From Collinsella aerofaciens (lineage in GTDB: Bacteria; Actinomycetota; Coriobacteriia; Coriobacteriales; Coriobacteriaceae), in assembly GCF_028206795.1 (NCBI RefSeq), contig NZ_JAQLFJ010000004.1, forward strand, positions 1 through 64,000: DNA of 64,000 nucleotides, written 5' to 3'. The notes below the pieces were generated by a model that saw nothing but the letters and a program-made list of their open reading frames with translations, searched no databases and was not told the origin of the DNA. How positions within the stretch are numbered: the stretch's first letter is position 1; every line of letters begins with the position of its first letter. Shown one piece after another: positions 57,836 through 64,000 of the stretch. The translations under genes and the position numbers were made by a program.

Positions 57836-57966
57836 GAAGGCAGCGCAGGTTAACCCCTGAAAACACTCCGCAGACCAGAAACGCCCCCGTTCGTAGCTCC
57901 GAAGGAGCAGAACGGGGGCGTTTCATTGGTCGAGGACGTTTTCAGGGGTTAACCTGCGCTGCCTTC
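57836..57966. repeat. 131-base nested inverted repeat
   Basis: Outer arms 57836-57864 and 57938-57966 are perfect over 29 bases. Inside, 57878-57892 and 57910-57924 are perfect over 15 bases around a GCTCC-GAA-GGAGC hairpin. The inner stem can terminate transcription in both directions between the convergent ackA and pta. The stretch 57690-57835 shows nothing recognisable. Confidence 0.85.
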
Positions 57967-57982
57967 GGCGGGGATATGTCTG

Positions 57983-58963
57983 CTACTCAGCCATCTGAGC
58001 CTGGACGGCGGTGATGGCCACGACACCCACGATGTCGTCGGCAGAGCAGCCGCGCGACAGGTCGTTGACCGGCTTGGCGATGCCCTGCAGGATGGGGCCG
58101 TAGGCGTCAGCGCCAGCGAAGCGCTGGACCAGCTTGTAGCCGATGTTGCCTGCCTCGAGGTCGGGGAACACGAGCACGTTGGCCTTACCGGCGACGGAGG
58201 AGCCGGGAGCCTTGAGCTGGGCGACGGTGGGGACGATAGCGGCATCGAGCTGCAGGTCGCCGTCGATGGCGAGCTCGGGAGCCTTCTCCTTGCAGAACTT
58301 CACGGCCTCCTGGACCTTCTTGGCGACCTCGCCACCGGCGGAGCCCATGGTGGAGTAGGAGAGCATGGCCACGTGCGGCTCAACATTGCCCATGAAGGTG
58401 GACCAGGAGTGGGCCGAGGCGATGGCGATCTCGGAGAGCTCGTCGGAGGACGGGTTGATATTGAGGCCGCAGTCGGCGAAGATCAGCGTGCCGTCGGTAC
58501 CGAACTGCGGGGTGTCGGTGCACATCACGAAGAAGGCCGAGACCAGCTTGGTGCCCGGAGCGGTCTTGAGGATCTGCAGCGCGGGGCGCAGGGTGTCGGC
58601 GGTGGAGTGACAGGCACCGGAGACCAGGCCGTCGGCGTCGCCCATCTTGACCATCATGGTGCCAAAGTAGGTGGCGTCCATCACCTGGGCGCGAGCCTGT
58701 TCGATGGTAACGCCCTTCTTGGCGCGGAGCTCGGCAAACTTCTGCGCGTACTCCTCGTGCTTCTCGGCGTTGCGCGGATCGATGACGGTGGCGCCGGGGA
58801 CGTTGATCTCGTTGGGATCGCCCAGGATGACGATGTTGGCCAGGCCCTCCTCGATGATTTTGTTTGCCGCGACGATGGTACGCGGATCCTCGCCCTCGGG
58901 CAGGACGATGGTCTTAAGGTCGGCCTTGGCGGCAGACTTCATACGGTTTAGGAAATCGCTCAT
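57983..58963 (-). CDS. pta: Phosphate acetyltransferase
   Basis: Cytoplasmic enzyme of 326 residues that makes acetyl phosphate from acetyl-CoA. The short form (no DRTGG domain) is visible: IVLPEGEDPRTIVAANKI, EGLANIVILGD, DADGLVSGACHSTADTLRPALQI, shortened here, and GSAGGEVAKKVQEA near residue 220, ending in PDLEAGNIGYKLVQRFA and GPILQGIAKPVNDLSRG. AAGGAG lies upstream of its ATG. It converges on the two acetate kinases; together they form the acetate/ATP route. A 10-base-pair hairpin lies in its leader. Confidence 0.93.
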   Translation of the reverse strand: MSDFLNRMKSAAKADLKTIVLPEGEDPRTIVAANKIIEEGLANIVILGDPNEINVPGATVIDPRNAEKHEEYAQKFAELRAKKGVTIEQARAQVMDATYFGTMMVKMGDADGLVSGACHSTADTLRPALQILKTAPGTKLVSAFFVMCTDTPQFGTDGTLIFADCGLNINPSSDELSEIAIASAHSWSTFMGNVEPHVAMLSYSTMGSAGGEVAKKVQEAVKFCKEKAPELAIDGDLQLDAAIVPTVAQLKAPGSSVAGKANVLVFPDLEAGNIGYKLVQRFAGADAYGPILQGIAKPVNDLSRGCSADDIVGVVAITAVQAQMAE

Positions 58964-59015
58964 GATACTCCTTACAAGCGTTTCGCTAAGCTCCAGGCCC
59001 TCGGCTGTACACGAA

Positions 59016-59038
59016 TAAACCCGCTGCTAGCGGGTTTA
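59016..59038 (-). promoter_or_regulatory. Leader hairpin upstream of pta
   Basis: Perfect 10-base arms TAAACCCGCT / AGCGGGTTTA around GCT in the pta 5' leader. The T-rich flank on the minus strand (TTTATT) is short, so attenuation is possible but not certain. Confidence 0.35.
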
Positions 59039-59110
59039 CCTTACAATTATGTACGCCGCGGTGCTTGAGCTTTCCTTGTGTGGCAAGCTCATTATAGGAC
59101 GCATTAGCGC

Positions 59111-59116
59111 TATAAT
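59111..59116 (+). promoter_or_regulatory. -10 box of glf
   Basis: A perfect TATAAT about 80 bases before glf. The -35 region is poor, so a regulator may be needed. Confidence 0.4.
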
Positions 59117-59195
59117 CGCTCTGATAAATATGTCTCGACGTATGTTCGAGAAAAAGCCCAGTTAAAAAGCGTGTGGCTTTTGACAAGGAGTATCG

Positions 59196-60398
59196 ATGCA
59201 GATTACCTCAGGCCTGCCTGAAGGCTTTAATGCCGGTGCGTATGACATGATCGTTGTCGGCGCCGGTTATGCCGGTGCCGTTTGCGCCCGCCGTCTTGCC
59301 GAAACTATCGGCTATCGTGTTGCCGTTTTGGAGCGTCGCGGCCACATCGCGGGTAATGCCTACGACTGCGCTGACGAGGCCGGAATCCTGGTCCACGAGT
59401 ACGGTCCGCACATCTATCACACTTTTAACGAGCGCGTCCATAACTTCCTGTCGCGCTTTACCAAGTGGACGGACTACCAGCACAAGGTGCTCGCCAACAT
59501 CAACGGCACCCTTATGCCCGTGCCCTTTAACCACGCGAGCCTCAAGCTCGCCTTTGGCGATGAGCGCGGCGAGGAGCTGTACCAAAAGCTCGTGGAGACT
59601 TTTGGCAAGGACGTCAAGGTGCCCATTATGGAGCTGCGCAAGAAGAACGACCCGGATCTTGCCGAGGTCGCCGATTATGTCTACGAGAATGTCTTTTTGC
59701 ATTACACCATGAAGCAGTGGGGCCAGACGCCCGACCAGATCGACCCCTCGATCACCGGCCGCGTTCCCGTCTTTGTGGGCGATGACGATCGCTACTTCCC
59801 GCAGGCTCCTTTCCAGGGCATGCCGCAGGACGGCTATACCGCGCTGTTCGAGCATATGCTCGATCACGATCTGATCGACGTATTCTGTGACGTAGACGCC
59901 CGTGACCTCTTTGAAATCGACGAGACCACCGTCAAGATCGACGGCAAGGTCTATGGTGGCGAGATCGTCTACACCGGTCCACTCGACGAGCTGTTCAACC
60001 TCGACCTGGGCGCTCTGCCGTACCGCACGCTCGATATGAAGTTCGAGACGCTCGATATGGACCAGTTCCAGCCCGTGGGCACCGTCAACTACACCACGAG
60101 CGAGGACTATACGCGCATCACCGAGTTCAAGAACATGACCGGTCAGGTTTTGCCCGGCAAGACCACCATCATGAAGGAGTACTCCAAGGCATATACGCCC
60201 GGCTCGGGCGAGACGCCGTACTACGCCATCCTGGAGCCCGAGAACCGTGAGCTCTACGAGCGCTATCTTGAGCGCGTTCAGAACCTGACGAACTTCCACC
60301 CAGTGGGTCGTCTGGCCGAGTATCGTTACTACGATATGGACGCCGTGACCAATTCTGCCCTCGATCTTTCGGATGAGATTATCGCCTGCCATGCATAA
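59196..60398 (+). CDS. glf: UDP-galactopyranose mutase
   Basis: Cytoplasmic flavoenzyme of 400 residues that converts UDP-galactopyranose to UDP-galactofuranose for surface polysaccharides. The FAD motif DMIVVGAGYAGAVCARRLAE, then VLERRGHIAGNAYD, EYGPHIYHTFNERV with the catalytic region, MKQWGQTPDQIDPS and GRVPVFVGDDDRYFPQAP are family landmarks. AAGGAG lies upstream. Its stop overlaps the following glycosyltransferase start (ATGCATAA), so the two are coupled. Confidence 0.92.
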   Translation: MQITSGLPEGFNAGAYDMIVVGAGYAGAVCARRLAETIGYRVAVLERRGHIAGNAYDCADEAGILVHEYGPHIYHTFNERVHNFLSRFTKWTDYQHKVLANINGTLMPVPFNHASLKLAFGDERGEELYQKLVETFGKDVKVPIMELRKKNDPDLAEVADYVYENVFLHYTMKQWGQTPDQIDPSITGRVPVFVGDDDRYFPQAPFQGMPQDGYTALFEHMLDHDLIDVFCDVDARDLFEIDETTVKIDGKVYGGEIVYTGPLDELFNLDLGALPYRTLDMKFETLDMDQFQPVGTVNYTTSEDYTRITEFKNMTGQVLPGKTTIMKEYSKAYTPGSGETPYYAILEPENRELYERYLERVQNLTNFHPVGRLAEYRYYDMDAVTNSALDLSDEIIACHA

Positions 60399-61422
60399 AG
60401 TCATAACATTCGGTATTCCCTCGTATAACGCCGCCAAGGATATGGACCATTGCATCACCTCCATCTTGGAGGGGAGCAATTACGCCACCGATATCGAGAT
60501 TATCGTGGTGGACGACGGCTCCAAGGACGAGACGGCCGCCAAGGCCGACGAGTGGGAGGCCCGTTATCCTGGAATCATCCGCGCGGTGCACCAGGAGAAT
60601 GGCGGCCACGGTATCGCCGTCCTCTCGGGCCTGCGTGAGGCGCATGGTACGTACTATAAGGTCGTTGACTCGGACGACTGGCTCGACGGTGCGGCGCTTT
60701 CGACCATGCTGTCGATTCTGCGTGGCTTTGAGGAGCGCGACCAGCGCGTCGACCTGTTTATCTCGAACTACGTGTACGAGAAGGTTTACGAGGGCACGCA
60801 TACCGCTATTGGCTACAAGTTTGCCCTGCCGCGCAAAAAGATTTTCTCTTGGGACCAGATCGGACACTTCCGTCCCGATCAGAACCTGCTTATGCACAGC
60901 CTGTGCTATCGCACCGATGTGCTGCGTGAGTCCAATCTGCCTATGCCGGCACACACGTTCTACGTGGATAATATCTACGCATACGTGCCGCTGCCGCGCT
61001 GCAAGACCATGTACTACGCCGACATCGACCTCTATCGCTACTTTATCGGTCGCGAGGGCCAGAGCGTCAATGAGGCCACGATGGTCAAGCGCCTGGGTCA
61101 GCAGTTCCACGTAACGCGCATCATGATGGAATCGTTCCACCTGTACCAGGACGTTGAGTCCTCGCGTCTGCGTTCGTACATGATGGGCTACTTCACCATG
61201 ATGATGGCGATTTGCTCGGTGCTCACCAAGCTTTCCGAGGAAGATTGTGCCGATGAGCGCCTGAAGACGCTGTGGAAGGACCTGAAGGAGTACGACGAGC
61301 GCATGTATCGTCGCGCTCGCTACGGCGTGGTCGGGTTCTTCACTAACCTCCGCGGTCGTGCCGGAGACAAAACCACACTCGGCCTATACCGTCTTGCCTC
61401 AAAGATCTTCAAATTCAACTAA
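60391..61422 (+). CDS. Family 2 glycosyltransferase
   Basis: Probable membrane-associated GT-A glycosyltransferase of 343 residues. VITFGIPSYNAAKDM opens the domain, EIIVVDDGSKDET and KVVDSDDWLDGAA carry the donor-binding aspartates (DDG and the SDD metal motif), and DQIGHFRPDQNLLMHSLCY follows. The C-terminal third is basic and ends KIFKFN. Directly coupled to glf, it may transfer galactofuranose. A similar KVFKFN tail appears in inverted orientation in the following intergenic region. Confidence 0.85.
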   Translation: MHKVITFGIPSYNAAKDMDHCITSILEGSNYATDIEIIVVDDGSKDETAAKADEWEARYPGIIRAVHQENGGHGIAVLSGLREAHGTYYKVVDSDDWLDGAALSTMLSILRGFEERDQRVDLFISNYVYEKVYEGTHTAIGYKFALPRKKIFSWDQIGHFRPDQNLLMHSLCYRTDVLRESNLPMPAHTFYVDNIYAYVPLPRCKTMYYADIDLYRYFIGREGQSVNEATMVKRLGQQFHVTRIMMESFHLYQDVESSRLRSYMMGYFTMMMAICSVLTKLSEEDCADERLKTLWKDLKEYDERMYRRARYGVVGFFTNLRGRAGDKTTLGLYRLASKIFKFN

Positions 61423-61614
61423 CTGCCGAGTAATCGCTGCTGTTAGGTTGACTGGGCCCCTTGGCCTTTAGTTTGCTACTGCGAACAGTCCTGCTCGCAC
61501 GGAAAGCACATTAAGTGCTTTCCGGCTCGTGCGGAACTTGTATCAAACTAACGGCCAAGGGGCCTCTGCTATAAGAATCGATTGTCAGGTTAGTTGAATT
61601 TGAAGACCTTAGAC
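61400..61614. repeat. Large imperfect inverted repeat with relic of a glycosyltransferase end
   Basis: Segments 61400-61421 (the 3' end of the glycosyltransferase gene) and 61593-61614 match in inverted orientation at 21 of 22 bases. Inner arms 61555-... are 61455-61475 and 61544-61564, 20 of 21 matching, and the core CGGAAAGCAC / GTGCTTTCCG (61500-61524) is a terminator-like hairpin. On the minus strand the right arm reads VYRASKVFKFN and a stop, like the tail of a second glycosyltransferase. It looks like the remains of convergent paralogs. Confidence 0.65.
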
Positions 61615-61657
61615 GCGCGGTACACAGGGGCCTGAGCTGAAAAGAATAAGGTTGGAA

Positions 61658-61786
61658 GTCGGTCGGAGGCGGGCGGGCATTACGTTTGTCGCGAGTTCCG
61701 CATGCAAAGAAGGCCACTTAATGTGGCCTTCGTTTTGCATAGGACTGTAGAGCAGCAAACGTAATGCCCGCCCGCCTCCGACCGAC
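61658..61786. repeat. 129-base nested inverted repeat
   Basis: Perfect 31-base outer arms (61658-61688, 61756-61786) enclose GAAGGCCAC / GTGGCCTTC (61709-61731) with further pairing around it. Placed between convergent genes and probably a bidirectional terminator. Its outer arms share no sequence with the repeat at 57836. Confidence 0.85.
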
Positions 61787-61798
61787 GGACGAGTGAGA

Positions 61799-62800
61799 TT
61801 ACTTCGCGGCGCCGGGGATGCCGTGGGAGGTTTTGGCGGTTTTGGCTCCGTTTACGATGGCGGTCTGTAGGGCCCTTACGGCGAGCATGCCCAGCAGGTC
61901 TAGGGGAACGGTGGCGCTTGTCTGAGCGTCTAGTTTGCCGCTGGCGAGGGTGTAGATGGTGTCGCCGTCGTTGGTGGTGTGCGTGGGGCGGATGGCGTGC
62001 GCATAGGCGTCTGCGGCCATTTGGGACACCTTGGTGGCCTGAGCCTTGGTGAGCTCAACGTTGGTGACGATGCAGCTGATGGCGGTGTTGGTGCGGTCGA
62101 GCGGCATTTGCATGGAGCCGGCGGCGGCAAAGGCTGCGAGCTCCATGTCGACGATTTGGTCGCTATCTGCTGCAGCGCGCATACCAGCGATCCACTCGCC
62201 GGTGAAGGGGTCGACGACGTTGCCGCAGGCGTTGACCGAAACCACGGCACCCACCTTAACAGGGCCGAGTGCCACGGCGGCAGCGCCAAGGCCGGCCTTC
62301 ATGCAGGTGGCGGGGCCCATGAGCTTTCCTACGGTAGCACCCGTGCCGGCACCCACATTACCCTGCTCGAGCGTGGTGGGGGTGTTGTCGAGCGCCTCAC
62401 GTACGGCGGCGATGCCGGCTTCGATGTCGGGGCGCACGGTGGGGTCGCCAAAAGCGAGGTCAAAGATGCAGCTGGAGCACACGATAGGCACCTGCGTGGG
62501 GCCGACGGGAAGGCCGATGCCGCGGCTCTCAAGCTCGCGAGCGACGCCGCTTGCGGCCTCCAGGCCAAAGGCCGATCCGCCCGAAAGGCAGACAGCGTGG
62601 ACCTTGTCGACGGTGTTTTCGGGTCGCAACAGGTCGGTTTCGCGCGATGCCGGGGCACCGCCGCGAACGTCAACGCCGCCGGTGGCGCCCTCGGGTGCCA
62701 CGATTACGGTGCAACCGGTGCCGGCCTCCTCGTCCGTGTAGTTTCCAAAGCAAAAGCCATCGACATCGCAAACGTCAATGGCCTCAAGCAGTGTATCCAT
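61799..62800 (-). CDS. P1-family peptidase (DmpA-like)
   Basis: Probable self-processing aminopeptidase of 333 residues. The P1 fold is visible in GGVDVRGGAPASRETDLL, VHAVCLSGGSAFGLEAASGV, the pre-cleavage NVGAGTGATVGK and TNTAISCIVTNVELTKAQ, a late serine region. DmpA-type enzymes split into two chains before a nucleophile and cut D-amino acid or beta-amino substrates. AGGAG precedes the ATG. Maf and a DJ-1 gene are upstream. The exact substrate is unknown. Confidence 0.85.
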   Translation of the reverse strand: MDTLLEAIDVCDVDGFCFGNYTDEEAGTGCTVIVAPEGATGGVDVRGGAPASRETDLLRPENTVDKVHAVCLSGGSAFGLEAASGVARELESRGIGLPVGPTQVPIVCSSCIFDLAFGDPTVRPDIEAGIAAVREALDNTPTTLEQGNVGAGTGATVGKLMGPATCMKAGLGAAAVALGPVKVGAVVSVNACGNVVDPFTGEWIAGMRAAADSDQIVDMELAAFAAAGSMQMPLDRTNTAISCIVTNVELTKAQATKVSQMAADAYAHAIRPTHTTNDGDTIYTLASGKLDAQTSATVPLDLLGMLAVRALQTAIVNGAKTAKTSHGIPGAAK

Positions 62801-62870
62801 GTTTTACTCCTATCGGTTTTCCGCCGGGCCTTATGCCCGGTCGGGATCCGTACGGTACGCCGAAATTGTA

Positions 62871-62893
62871 GGCGCTGGGGGATACCCAGCGCC
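62871..62893 (-). terminator. Stem-loop after maf
   Basis: Perfect nine-base arms GGCGCTGGG / CCCAGCGCC around five bases, just after the maf stop. No T-run; weak terminator. Confidence 0.45.
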
Positions 62894-62901
62894 AGATGCA
62901 A

Positions 62902-63483
62902 TTACGATAGTTTTTGAATCGCGCGTGCGACGCGAGCGATGGGCAGGCCCACCACGTTGTAGAAGTCGCCCGAAATATTATGCACGAGCATGCGCCCGCC
63001 GACGCCCTGGATGCCGTAGGCGCCGGCCTTGTCCATGGGCTCGCCTGAGGCGACGTAGCGCTCGATCTGCTCGTCGGTGAGCTCATAGAACGTCACGTCG
63101 GTCACATCGACAAACGACAGGCTCTCGGCGGCGTGCGGGGCTGTGGCGTCTCCGGCTCTAACGATGCAGACGCCGGTTGCGACCTGATGCGTGCGGCCCG
63201 AAAGCTCGCGGAGCATGGTGCGCGCCTCGTCCCCGTCTGCCGGCTTGCCCATAATTTGGCCGTCAAAGGTGACAATAGTATCGGCCGCGACGGTCAGTTC
63301 GTTGGGCTCGGCATGCTCGGCGGCAACGGCGGCGGCTTTGGCACGCGCCAAGCGCTCGACGAGTGTAAGCGGAGCTTCGCCATCAAAAGGCGTTTCGTCG
63401 ATATCTGCGGGAATCACGCGAATGTCATAGCCCGCCTCGCGCATCAACTCGATGCGGCGCGGTGATTGTGAAGCCAAAATCAT
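62902..63483 (-). CDS. maf: Maf-family nucleoside triphosphate pyrophosphatase
   Basis: Cytoplasmic house-cleaning pyrophosphatase of 193 residues. ILASQSPRRIELMREAGYD, VIPADIDETP, VAADTIVTFDGQIMGKP with the catalytic aspartate, and DKAGAYGIQGVGG define the family; the SQSPRR start and mid-motifs fit the dTTP/UTP-type. It overlaps the stop of the DJ-1 gene by four bases (ATGA), so they are coupled. Confidence 0.9.
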   Translation of the reverse strand: MILASQSPRRIELMREAGYDIRVIPADIDETPFDGEAPLTLVERLARAKAAAVAAEHAEPNELTVAADTIVTFDGQIMGKPADGDEARTMLRELSGRTHQVATGVCIVRAGDATAPHAAESLSFVDVTDVTFYELTDEQIERYVASGEPMDKAGAYGIQGVGGRMLVHNISGDFYNVVGLPIARVARAIQKLS

Positions 63484-64000
63484 AGCTGAATGCCCTCGGC
63501 GACCTTCTCGACGGCCTTGTCGCCGGCGAGAGCGCGCAGCAGCTCAAGCGCAAAGGGGAGCGACTGGGCCATGCCGCTGGCGGTGATGATGTTGCCGTCT
63601 TGCGTAACCTTCTCGCCGGTATAGGCGCCTTCGGGGAAGCTTTTCTCAAAGCCAGGGAAGCACGTGGCGTGGCGCCCCTCGAGTAGGTCGAGCTCGCCCA
63701 GGATAAACGGGGCGGCGCAGATGGCGGCAACGTGCTTGGTCGCGGCGAACTCGCAGACCACGTCGCAGACGCGCTGATCGGCACGCAGGTTGGTGGCACC
63801 GGGCAAGCCGCCGGGCAGCACGACGCAGTCGTACTCGTCAAAGTTGATCTCATCAAAGAGCGCATCGCAGGTCACGGGGATCTGCAGCGAGCTTACGACC
63901 TCACGTGTGGGCATAATCGAGACGAGCGTGGCACGCACACCGCCGCGACGCATGACATCGACCATGGTCAAGCATTCAATAGTTTCAAAGCCATCGGCGG
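63480..64000 (-). CDS. DJ-1/PfpI-family protein (start outside window)
   Basis: C-terminal 174 residues or so of a DJ-1/ThiJ/PfpI protein; the gene begins beyond base 64000. The preserved start reads ADGFETIECLT, close to the EGFEEIE motif of DJ-1. DCVVLPGGLPGATNLR and the nucleophile cysteine in AAICAAPFILGE, then FPGFEKSF, TQDGNIITASGMAQSLPF, complete the family. Such proteins act as glyoxalase/deglycase-like or protective enzymes. A link to the glycated-substrate cluster far upstream would be speculative. Confidence 0.85.
   Translation of the reverse strand, partial: ADGFETIECLTMVDVMRRGGVRATLVSIMPTREVVSSLQIPVTCDALFDEINFDEYDCVVLPGGLPGATNLRADQRVCDVVCEFAATKHVAAICAAPFILGELDLLEGRHATCFPGFEKSFPEGAYTGEKVTQDGNIITASGMAQSLPFALELLRALAGDKAVEKVAEGIQL

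Noticed and set aside
57836-57966. Insertion sequence or MITE with encoded transposase
   Set aside because: No transposase gene and no clear target duplication; the structure is better described as a nested inverted repeat.
1-64000. CRISPR arrays, tRNA, rRNA, prophage genes
   Set aside because: No regularly spaced repeats, TPsiC-arm patterns, rRNA landmarks or phage structural genes were seen by eye.

Overview
The window looks like a chromosomal segment of a gut actinobacterium of the Coriobacteriia, most likely Collinsella or a close relative. The reasons are the high GC content, strong AAGGAGG-type ribosome binding sites, a fermentative gene set (lactate dehydrogenase, two acetate kinases, phosphotransacetylase), an acetylase-type diaminopimelate pathway, an ECF transporter, and a sortase-anchored C69 dipeptidase. 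The genus assignment is inference. I saw no rRNA, tRNA, CRISPR array or transposase gene.

Layout. 1-2900: a short unexplained start, then deoC and two HAD phosphatases. 3005-14392: a large co-directional catabolic cluster comprising a GntR/UTRA regulator, a YfcC-type carrier, an amidohydrolase, a FrlC-like isomerase, a FrlB-like SIS deglycase, a FrlD-like PfkB kinase, a second PfkB kinase, a second amidohydrolase, a YjbQ-family protein, a BtpA/SgcQ-family protein and a FGGY kinase. It resembles an enlarged fructoselysine (frl) operon and is the best candidate for an undescribed pathway. 14473-16070: TatD-type hydrolase and TcdA (minus strand). 16150-17340: a possible small RNA and an SdpR/SdpI-like pair whose second gene carries a frameshift. 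17526-28726: ettA, two low-complexity proteins (minus), nadE, an aminotransferase, ldh, an Mbeg1-like protein flanked by short repeats, and a nucleoid-associated protein.

28973-34342: lysine/diaminopimelate locus. A lysine riboswitch precedes a lysA-dapA gene fusion, then dapB and dapH (all minus); a divergent M20 deacetylase completes the acetylated branch. 34345-37208: membrane proteins, one with its Shine-Dalgarno inside a hairpin, and an HTH protein next to a membrane Ser/Thr kinase. 37247-41557: a PcsB-like cell-wall hydrolase, a MOSC protein, and an ATP-grasp ligase/aspartate racemase pair that resembles the D-aspartate cross-bridge system. 41683-45132: an ECF transporter (S, fused AA', T) preceded by a 22-codon leader peptide with three consecutive Trp codons and a terminator, which is a classical Trp attenuator; the transporter therefore probably imports tryptophan.

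45253-54987: sortase-anchored C69 peptidase, a 30-residue membrane peptide, a lipid kinase, RNase D, a zinc membrane peptidase, xseAB, a HIT protein, and a LysR/MFS pair. 55108-58963: two tandem acetate kinases converging on pta across a nested inverted repeat. 59196-64000: glf and a family 2 glycosyltransferase, an intergenic region built of large inverted repeats that contains an inverted relic of a glycosyltransferase 3' end, then a P1 peptidase, Maf and a truncated DJ-1/PfpI gene. Many gene ends carry long perfect stem-loops that can terminate in both directions.
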